DNA from: JAFDZW01 sp964404255
GTDB lineage: Bacteria; Bacteroidota; Ignavibacteria; Palsa-1295
Direction: 5' to 3'
Assembly (NCBI GenBank): GCA_964404255.1
Contig: CAYOJJ010000008.1
Coordinates: 62,001 to 126,000 of the forward strand
DNA: 64,000 nt
Shown: piece by piece, positions 57,694 through 64,000 of the stretch
How positions within the stretch are numbered: the stretch's first letter is position 1
Layout: each line of letters opens with the position of its first letter
The notes under the pieces: model-generated
Seen by the model: only the letters and a program-made list of their open reading frames with translations
What the model was told of the DNA's origin: nothing
Databases searched by the model: none
Translations under genes and position numbers: made by a program

Positions 57694-58983
57694 TTACTTG
57701 CCGGAGAAGAGCTCTCCTTTATATTGACCGTTATTTATAACTCCAATAGCTTTTCCTTTCAATGGTGTGCCTTTGAAAGGAGTGTTCGATGACTTTGAAC
57801 GGATATCTTCATTGGAGAACGTCCATTCCTTTACCGGATCTATAATCGTCATATTAGCCGGTGAACCTTCGGAAAAGCTTATGGGTGGGAGTCGTAAAAT
57901 AGCACGCGGGTTAGACGAACACTTTTGAATATACTGAGAAAGCGTGAGTTTTCCTGTGTGCACTAACTGTGTTAACCCTAGGCCGATTGCCGATTCTAAG
58001 CCAATAATACCATAGGCCGCACTCATCATATCCGTTTCTTTTTCAGAGGTAGCGTGAGGGGCATGGTCGGTGGCAATACAATCGATGGTGCCATCCTGCA
58101 ATCCGGCGATCACGGCATCGACATCGCTTTGCTCGCGAAGCGGCGGGTTCATTTTTGCATTCGCCCAATGTGTTTCTACTGCTTCGTCGGTGATCGTAAA
58201 GTGATGTGGTGTTACTTCGCAGGTAATAGGTAAACCTTTAGCTTTCGCAGCACGGACAAGCTCGATGGAGCCTTTCGTCGATACATGAGCCGCATGGTAG
58301 CGAACACCACCGACATATTCGGCCAGAAGGATATCGCGGCCTACAATAATATCTTCGGCAACCGAAGGGTAGCCAGGCAGCCCAAGCTTGGCCGAGACTT
58401 TTCCTTCATGCATACAGGTACCTTTGGTCATCGAATGTTCTTCACAATGCTGGGTGCAAAGCAGATCGAACATTTTTGCATATTCAAATACCCGGCGCAT
58501 TACCTCGGCACTTCGAACGGCCCCCCCGTCATCGGATACCATTTTAACGCCGCATTCCTGCAATGAACCATAGGCAGCGAGTTCATCGCCTTTGCGTGCC
58601 TTGGTCATGGTGCCGCAGATCTCTACATCTACCAATAAGCCTTTCGAGCGATCTTTTATGTAGGAAACCACATACGGATCGGAAATGGAAGGCTCGGTAT
58701 TTGGCATACAGCAGACACCGGTAAACCCACCATACGCTGCGGCAGTAGTACCGGTCTCGATCGTTTCTTTATATTCCTGCCCTGGCTCGCGAAGATGCAC
58801 ATGCATATCGAAAAAACCGGGGGCAACGACAGCGCCGTGAAGATCGAATTGTTCTGCAGAAGATGAAGGATCAGCTTTGCCGATCTTTACAATCATTCCG
58901 TCTTTAATTTCGATAGCAATGCCCTGCTCATCGCGATTGGTTATCGGATCGATGAGATGAGCATTTGTTAGAAGAATATGCAT
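57694..58983 (-). CDS. pyrC: Dihydroorotase, type I
   Basis: Cyclises carbamoyl-aspartate to dihydroorotate, step three of pyrimidine synthesis. The 429 residues form an amidohydrolase barrel: metal ligands in DMHVHLREPG, Asp in MVSDDG at the bridging position, His in EVTPHHF and the catalytic Asp in ATDHAPH. The 429-residue type I form differs from the 350-residue E. coli enzyme. It lies 8 nt after pyrB. Confidence 0.96.
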   Translation of the reverse strand: MHILLTNAHLIDPITNRDEQGIAIEIKDGMIVKIGKADPSSSAEQFDLHGAVVAPGFFDMHVHLREPGQEYKETIETGTTAAAYGGFTGVCCMPNTEPSISDPYVVSYIKDRSKGLLVDVEICGTMTKARKGDELAAYGSLQECGVKMVSDDGGAVRSAEVMRRVFEYAKMFDLLCTQHCEEHSMTKGTCMHEGKVSAKLGLPGYPSVAEDIIVGRDILLAEYVGGVRYHAAHVSTKGSIELVRAAKAKGLPITCEVTPHHFTITDEAVETHWANAKMNPPLREQSDVDAVIAGLQDGTIDCIATDHAPHATSEKETDMMSAAYGIIGLESAIGLGLTQLVHTGKLTLSQYIQKCSSNPRAILRLPPISFSEGSPANMTIIDPVKEWTFSNEDIRSKSSNTPFKGTPLKGKAIGVINNGQYKGELFSGK

Positions 58984-58991
58984 AAACTATA

Positions 58992-59933
58992 TTAATTACT
59001 ATCGCTAAAGATCCATTCAAGAACGGCCATACGAATAGCAACGCCGCGCCTGACCTGGCGGAACACCATCGATCGAGCACCATCGAGCGAAGCATCGTCA
59101 AGTTCTACGCCCCGATTCACCGGCCCCGGGTGTAAAATGGTAAGATTCGGATGGTTATTATATCGCTCTTCGGTTATACCAAAGATCGTTCTGAATTCCT
59201 CGATACTTGGTAAGTACGCTCTATCCTGCCGCTCTTTTTGAATACGAAGCATAAGCGCCGCATCGCAATTGTCAAGCAGATCATCGACTCTATGAGTTAC
59301 CTCTACTCCAAAGACCGAGCCAAATGTGGCGGGGATTAACGTTGTCGGACCTGCTGCAGTGACCTCGGCCCCAAGCTGCTGCAATAACAGGATATTTGAA
59401 CGTGCTACCCTCGAATGAGTTATATCACCGATAATGGCAATTCGTTTGCCCTTCAATGAGCCAAATTTTTCTATGAGCGTTGCCGCATCAAGTAAGGCCT
59501 GCGTCGGATGTTCACCGGCACCATCTCCGGCATTTATAATTTTAATAGTATCCGGCAAATGCCTTCGAAGTAATTGCGGTACCCCGGCCGATTGATGGCG
59601 CACTACGATGGCATTGATCTTCATTGCCGTAATAACCTTCACAGTATCAATGAGCGATTCCCCCTTCGTGAGGCTGCTTGTCTGCATAGAAAGCGAAAGC
59701 GGAGTTGCTCCTAGTCGTAATTCGGCAAGCTCGAATGATGAGCGGGTTCGAGTGGAATTTTCGAAGAATAGATTGGCAACGGTTCTACCGGCGAGCAGGG
59801 GTTCGAAATGGGTAGTAGTTTCGGTATCGAGTTTAGTAATGTAATCGGTCGAGCGTTCGAGGATCCAAAGAAGATCATCTTTGGCAAGCCCACGAATTCC
59901 AAGCAATTCCCGGCGGCAATTAGGCGTACTCAC
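58992..59933 (-). CDS. pyrB: Aspartate carbamoyltransferase catalytic subunit
   Basis: Joins carbamoyl phosphate and aspartate. The 313 residues start at GTG (MSTPNCRRELLGIRGLAKDD) and include the carbamoyl-phosphate motif ENSTRTRSSFELA and the HPTQALLDA segment, followed by the C-terminal LTILHPGPVNRGVEL. No regulatory pyrI subunit or PyrR gene is seen; an attenuator in the 114-nt upstream gap was looked for and not found. Confidence 0.97.
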   Translation of the reverse strand: MSTPNCRRELLGIRGLAKDDLLWILERSTDYITKLDTETTTHFEPLLAGRTVANLFFENSTRTRSSFELAELRLGATPLSLSMQTSSLTKGESLIDTVKVITAMKINAIVVRHQSAGVPQLLRRHLPDTIKIINAGDGAGEHPTQALLDAATLIEKFGSLKGKRIAIIGDITHSRVARSNILLLQQLGAEVTAAGPTTLIPATFGSVFGVEVTHRVDDLLDNCDAALMLRIQKERQDRAYLPSIEEFRTIFGITEERYNNHPNLTILHPGPVNRGVELDDASLDGARSMVFRQVRRGVAIRMAVLEWIFSDSN

Positions 59934-60047
59934 AATTATAAATATACAACGCTATCGTCAAGGCAACCATTCACTATGATTTTTTTGTTTTCAACGACTT
60001 AGCCTGCTGCTACCCCAGAAAAAAGGCTGAATTTCGAGTGTGCGTTT

Positions 60048-62972
60048 ATGCCCGGTAAAGAACACAACAACAGTAAGTTAGAGCAGACGGATAATCATCC
60101 CTCAGAGCAGATCGTCGTCAGAGGTGCGCGCGTCCATAACCTAAAAAACGTCGATATTGATATTCCCCGCGAAAAGCTTGTCGTTATTACCGGGATTTCG
60201 GGGAGTGGTAAATCTTCACTGGCATTCGATACTATCTATGCTGAAGGCCAGCGTCGGTATGTGGAGAGTCTTTCCGCCTATGCCCGGCAGTTTCTTGACA
60301 TGATGGAACGGCCGGATGTCGATGTAGTGGAAGGGCTGGCGCCGGCAGTATCTATCGAGCAAAAGACCATTGGAAATTCGCCCCGTTCGACAGTTGGCAC
60401 CGTTACCGAGATCTACGATTTTCTGCGTCTGTTCTTTGCCCGTCTTGGAATTCAGTATTGCGTCAATTGTAATATCCCGGTACAGCGTCAGACACTCGAC
60501 CAGATCATCGATTCTATAAATAGCCGCCCTTCCGGGACTAAATTAACCATTCTTGCGCCCTATGTACGGGCAAGAAAAGGTCATTATCGGGAGCTTTTTG
60601 CCGAGGCACTTCGGCAGGGATATACAAAAGTCAGGGTCGATGGCGATATTGTTAATTTGGTTGATGGGATGCAGGTCGATCGATATAAAGTCCATACGAT
60701 CGAATTAGTGATCGACCGTCTGGCGTTGAGCGATAAGACAGCCGAGCGCTTAACAAAATCGGTCGAAAGCGCATTAAAAGAAGGAAAAGGGGTTCTTACG
60801 GTGCTCTTTGAATCTTCTTCAGGAAAGATAGAAGAAGCACTGTATAGCGAGCAATATTCCTGCCCAAAGTGCGGCAGATCTTACGAAGAATTACAGCCGA
60901 ACACGTTTTCTTTTAACTCACCTATCGGAGCCTGTGGCACCTGCCATGGTCTTGGCGAGGTGCGAGATTTTGAAGAATCCCTTATCATTGGCGATACCTC
61001 GCTAAGCCTTGAAGAGGGAGCAATCGTGCCTCTTGGAAAGAAGCGAAAGAACTGGCTGTGGGCGCAAGTAGAAGCTTTATTTAAATCATTTAAAATCAAG
61101 ACTTCTATTCCGTTAAAGAAAGCACCAAAGAAGTTAATGGAAATGCTTATTAACGGTTCTGGGGAGGAAAAACTATCGGTTACCTGGAAGAGTGATTCCG
61201 GTAAAGAGATGACTTATACGATTCGTTTTGCGGGTCTGATGGAGATTTTGCGTCAATCTGTAGGCAAGGATTCTACGGAATCCATGAAACAATGGGCGGA
61301 GCAATTCATGGCATCTAAGCCCTGCCCGGTTTGCAACGGAGGGCGGCTTAAACAGGAGGCATTATTCGTCCGGATCGATGGCAGCTCTATTCAGGATTTT
61401 GTTACTTCTTCTTTATCAAAGCTTCGAGCCAGAATAGCCGGTATCGAATTTTCCGGTAATGATGCTATCATTGCCAAGCCAATCATAAATGAGATCGTTA
61501 CCCGGCTTGATTTTCTTTTGAATGTAGGGCTGGAATACCTCTCTCTTAACCGCCCGGCACGAACCTTAAGCGGAGGCGAGTCCCAACGCATCAGGCTTGC
61601 GACTCAGATCGGTACCCAGCTCGTCGGAGTGCTATATATTCTCGATGAACCAAGCATCGGGCTACATCAACGCGATAATCGCCGTCTTATCGAGTCCCTG
61701 GAGAAGCTTCGGGATATCGGCAATTCAGTGATCGTGGTCGAGCATGATAAGGATATGATGCTTGCTGCCGATCTCGTGGCTGATATAGGTCCGGCCGCCG
61801 GGGAATATGGTGGAAAGATAGTTGCCTATGCCCCACCGGAATATTTTACCAATAAGTCAGCCTATTCTCAGAATGGCTTCTTTGTTACCGAAGACTCCCC
61901 AACGGCAAAATACCTTTCCGGGGAAGATATCTTAACGGCCGATCACAAGCAGCCTGAAAAGCATGAGCAATTTGTCGAGCTGAAAGGGGCAAAAGGTAAT
62001 AATCTAAAGAATGTCAGTCTCAAAGTACCACTCGGTACCCTTACGTGCATCACAGGTGTTTCCGGCTCGGGTAAATCTACATTGGTGAATGAGACACTGG
62101 CTCCTATTCTTCAGCGGCATTTTTATAACTCCAATGTTGTCGCCTACCCGTATGATAGTATAATCGGCCTGGAGCGTATCGATAAGGTCATTGAGATCGA
62201 TCAAACCCCGATCGGCAGAACGCCGCGTTCAAACCCTGCAACCTATACCGGTTTATTTACCCTGATAAGAGATTTCTTTGCCGGACTTTCGGAATCCAAG
62301 ATTCGCGGGTATAAGGTCGGGCGCTTTTCCTTTAATGTCAAAGGTGGCCGGTGTGAAGATTGTGAAGGCGCCGGCATGAAGCGTATAGAGATGAATTTCC
62401 TTCCCGATGTGCTGGTTACCTGCGAAACCTGTAGTGGGAAACGCTATAATAGCGAAACGCTTGAAGTCCATTTCAAGGGATATTCGATCTCGGATATCCT
62501 CAGCATGAGTGTCACTGATGCCATAAAAGTCTTTCAGGATATTCCAAGGATCCGTCGTAAGCTCGATGCTCTCGAGAATGTCGGCTTAGGTTATATTCGT
62601 CTTGGCCAGCAGGCACCTACCTTAAGCGGTGGTGAAGCCCAGCGCGTAAAACTTGCAACGGAGCTCTCCAAAGTAGCGACGGGTAAGACGCTTTATATTC
62701 TTGATGAACCCACTACTGGATTGCATTTTCAGGATGTAAAACATTTGCTTGAAGTATTACTTCAACTTCGTTCAAAGGGAAATACCGTAATTGTGATCGA
62801 GCATAATATGGATGTCATCAAGATGTCTGATTGGATCATCGATCTTGGTCCCGAAGGTGGCGATAACGGTGGAATGATCGTCGATGAAGGGACCCCCCAG
62901 CAGATAGCAGCCCGCTATAAAAAAACCGGCAGCTATACCGGTCAATTTTTAAAAGAAGAGCTCGAAGCTTAA
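60048..62972 (+). CDS. uvrA: Excinuclease ABC subunit UvrA
   Basis: ATPase that finds bulky DNA lesions and loads UvrB. The 974 residues show the tandem ABC design: first Walker A GISGSGKSSLAFDT (about 50-63) and signature TLSGGESQRIRLATQIG, second Walker A GVSGSGKSTLVNET and signature TLSGGEAQRVKLATELS, and zinc fingers near CPKCGRSYEEL with CGTCHGLG, and CEDCEGAG with CETCSGKRY. It is convergent with the E1 beta gene and shares four bases with it. Confidence 0.98.
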   Translation: MPGKEHNNSKLEQTDNHPSEQIVVRGARVHNLKNVDIDIPREKLVVITGISGSGKSSLAFDTIYAEGQRRYVESLSAYARQFLDMMERPDVDVVEGLAPAVSIEQKTIGNSPRSTVGTVTEIYDFLRLFFARLGIQYCVNCNIPVQRQTLDQIIDSINSRPSGTKLTILAPYVRARKGHYRELFAEALRQGYTKVRVDGDIVNLVDGMQVDRYKVHTIELVIDRLALSDKTAERLTKSVESALKEGKGVLTVLFESSSGKIEEALYSEQYSCPKCGRSYEELQPNTFSFNSPIGACGTCHGLGEVRDFEESLIIGDTSLSLEEGAIVPLGKKRKNWLWAQVEALFKSFKIKTSIPLKKAPKKLMEMLINGSGEEKLSVTWKSDSGKEMTYTIRFAGLMEILRQSVGKDSTESMKQWAEQFMASKPCPVCNGGRLKQEALFVRIDGSSIQDFVTSSLSKLRARIAGIEFSGNDAIIAKPIINEIVTRLDFLLNVGLEYLSLNRPARTLSGGESQRIRLATQIGTQLVGVLYILDEPSIGLHQRDNRRLIESLEKLRDIGNSVIVVEHDKDMMLAADLVADIGPAAGEYGGKIVAYAPPEYFTNKSAYSQNGFFVTEDSPTAKYLSGEDILTADHKQPEKHEQFVELKGAKGNNLKNVSLKVPLGTLTCITGVSGSGKSTLVNETLAPILQRHFYNSNVVAYPYDSIIGLERIDKVIEIDQTPIGRTPRSNPATYTGLFTLIRDFFAGLSESKIRGYKVGRFSFNVKGGRCEDCEGAGMKRIEMNFLPDVLVTCETCSGKRYNSETLEVHFKGYSISDILSMSVTDAIKVFQDIPRIRRKLDALENVGLGYIRLGQQAPTLSGGEAQRVKLATELSKVATGKTLYILDEPTTGLHFQDVKHLLEVLLQLRSKGNTVIVIEHNMDVIKMSDWIIDLGPEGGDNGGMIVDEGTPQQIAARYKKTGSYTGQFLKEELEA

Positions 62973-63943
62973 TAACGTAACAGCTTTTCTACTGCCGAAG
63001 CTATTACTTCCTTAGAAGGAAGCACTATTTTCTCAAGGGTTGGCGCGAAGGGCACTGGCACATCGGCGGCGGCAACTCGCTGGATGGGTGCATCCAGATA
63101 CTCAAAAGCCTGCTCGGTGATAAAGGCCGAAAGCTCTGCTCCAAAACCGGCCGTTATATTATCCTCATGAACGATCAGTACCCTGCTCGTCTTCTTTACC
63201 GAAGCAATAATAGCCTCTTTATCTAAGGGTACGAGAGAACGAAGATCAATGACTTCAACCGATCCTTTTCCTGACCCCTGAAACTCTATCGCAACTTCAA
63301 TACAGGCAGGCACCGTGCCGCCATAAGTAATGATAGATAGGTCACTACCCTCTTTGACGATCGATGCTTTTCCGAGCGGGACTATATACTCGCCTTCCGG
63401 TACTTCAGATTTTTGCGAACGGTACAGACGCTTATGTTCGAAATACAGTACCGGGTTGGGGTCCCGGATAGCGGCTAATAATAACCCCTTGGCATCGGCC
63501 GGAGTTGAAGGGCATACTACTTTTAAGCCTGGTTGATGGACGAACCAAACCTCCGGGTTTTTAGAATGAAATGGCCCACCGCTGACACCGGCACCGCTCG
63601 GACAACGGACAACGATCGGTACGGGCAAACCCCAACGATATGACGTAGTAGCAGCAACCGTTACCAGTTCATTAAAGCCGTTGGTAATAAAATCAGAAAA
63701 CTGGAGTTCGGCTACCGGCTTATACCCCATTAGTGAGGCGCCGATAGCCGCACCGAGCAGGCCGGCTTCGGCAATAGGAGTATCGATCACCCGTTCAGGG
63801 CCGAATTCTTTATAGAGACCTTTGGTAGCCTTGAAAGCTCCTCCGTATATGCCGATGTCCTCTCCGAGGCAAAAGACCGTACCATCGCGATGCATTTCAT
63901 AGTGCAATGCCTCGGTAATGGCCTCGATGTATGTTCGGATCAC
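62969..63943 (-). CDS. 2-oxoacid dehydrogenase E1 component, beta subunit
   Basis: Beta subunit of a pyruvate or branched-chain 2-oxoacid dehydrogenase E1. The 324 residues start at GTG and carry VFCLGEDIGIYGGAFKATKG, DTPIAEAGLLGAAIGASLMG and VPIVVRCPSGAGVSGGPFHS, the usual family landmarks. The start is 3 nt after the upstream stop codon, so the two genes are coupled. Substrate choice cannot be fixed from this subunit; pdhB is the most common naming. Confidence 0.93.
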   Translation of the reverse strand: MIRTYIEAITEALHYEMHRDGTVFCLGEDIGIYGGAFKATKGLYKEFGPERVIDTPIAEAGLLGAAIGASLMGYKPVAELQFSDFITNGFNELVTVAATTSYRWGLPVPIVVRCPSGAGVSGGPFHSKNPEVWFVHQPGLKVVCPSTPADAKGLLLAAIRDPNPVLYFEHKRLYRSQKSEVPEGEYIVPLGKASIVKEGSDLSIITYGGTVPACIEVAIEFQGSGKGSVEVIDLRSLVPLDKEAIIASVKKTSRVLIVHEDNITAGFGAELSAFITEQAFEYLDAPIQRVAAADVPVPFAPTLEKIVLPSKEVIASAVEKLLRY

Positions 63944-63946
63944 CGG

Positions 63947-64000
63947 TTACTTTTTAATAGCTCTAACGCGCTTGGTTCGGGTAGTCTTTTTTGCCGCTGC
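63947..64000 (-). CDS. C-terminal end of an upstream gene, probably E1 alpha or similar (partial)
   Basis: An open frame enters from the window edge and ends at TAA (63949-63947). Only 17 residues are visible: a Lys/Arg/Thr-rich tail ending TKRVRAIKK. E1 beta genes usually follow the E1 alpha gene, so that is the likely identity, but the tail itself carries no diagnostic motif. Confidence 0.5.
   Translation of the reverse strand, partial: AAAKKTTRTKRVRAIKK

Noticed and set aside
59934..60047. TTGACG and TATAAT boxes on the minus strand before pyrB as a promoter
   Set aside because: The spacing is 15 nt and the TATAAT is almost adjacent to the GTG start, leaving no room for a leader; chance match is likely.
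1..64000. Mobile elements, prophage genes or CRISPR arrays
   Set aside because: No transposase, integrase or phage structural gene, no terminal repeats and no regularly spaced repeat array was seen on either strand.

Overview
This 64 kb window looks like a chromosomal segment of a Gram-negative bacterium of the Bacteroidota/Chlorobiota/Kapabacteria branch (FCB group). Seen directly: an exbB-exbD-exbD-tonB-pstS-like-TPR cluster of the type common in Bacteroidota, an OmpA/PD40 protein, a DUF5723-like outer-membrane protein, an Mla (Mce) lipid transporter, a ferredoxin-dependent 2-oxoacid oxidoreductase beta subunit, and a complete S10-spc-alpha ribosomal operon. The placement is an inference from gene content; no rRNA or database search was available. 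I see no prophage, insertion sequence, CRISPR array or plasmid function. The region is mostly core genome, and the interest lies in start sites, regulation and gene coupling.

Layout. 1-5483 (minus): serS, a VOC-family protein, lysA, asd, a HemX/CcsA-type membrane protein and the start of hemA. 5484-5889: intergenic region with a candidate tuf promoter and a long leader. 5890-22800 (plus): tuf, a strong hairpin terminator/attenuator, then rpsJ to rplQ including secY, map, infA, rpmJ and rpoA. 22850-24364 (minus): pdxT and pdxS, convergent with rplQ across a bidirectional terminator. 24465-25376 (plus): a divergent LysR-type regulator; the shared gap carries a 13-bp direct repeat bracketing a candidate pdxS -35 box. 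25639-31362 (plus): TonB energy-transduction cluster and a TPR lipoprotein-like/secreted protein with its own promoter and hairpin leader. 31445-34007 (plus): mlaE-mlaF-mlaD. 34057-44392 (minus): tRNA-Cys, PD40/OmpA protein, rimP, nusA, infB, rbfA, truB, ribF, a porin-like protein with one CxxCH haem motif, and a biotinyl/lipoyl carrier protein. 44443-45207 (minus): an SDR oxidoreductase. 45242-51395 (plus): ABC ATPase and permease, prfB with its programmed +1 frameshift, a pterin dehydratase, an M24 aminopeptidase and a DUF5723-like protein. 51491-53712 (plus): korB and an NrnA-type DHH phosphoesterase. 53714-59933 (minus): pyrB, pyrC and a 1321-residue orphan sensor kinase. 60048-62972 (plus): uvrA. 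62969-64000 (minus): the E1 beta subunit of a 2-oxoacid dehydrogenase and the tail of the gene before it.

How the parts work together. Most genes serve translation: ribosomal proteins, EF-Tu, IF1, IF2, NusA, RimP, RbfA, TruB, RF2, SerRS and a tRNA. The second theme is the envelope: SecY, TonB/ExbBD, MlaEFD, OmpA and beta-barrel proteins. Small pathway blocks supply lysine (asd, lysA), pyridoxal phosphate (pdxST), pyrimidines (pyrBC), flavins (ribF) and tetrapyrroles (hemA). Several start codons differ from the longest open frame: the PD40/OmpA gene cannot begin at its first ATG because that overlaps a tRNA; prfB starts upstream in another frame; truB, nusA, rplC, lysR and the biotinyl carrier start downstream of the longest frame.
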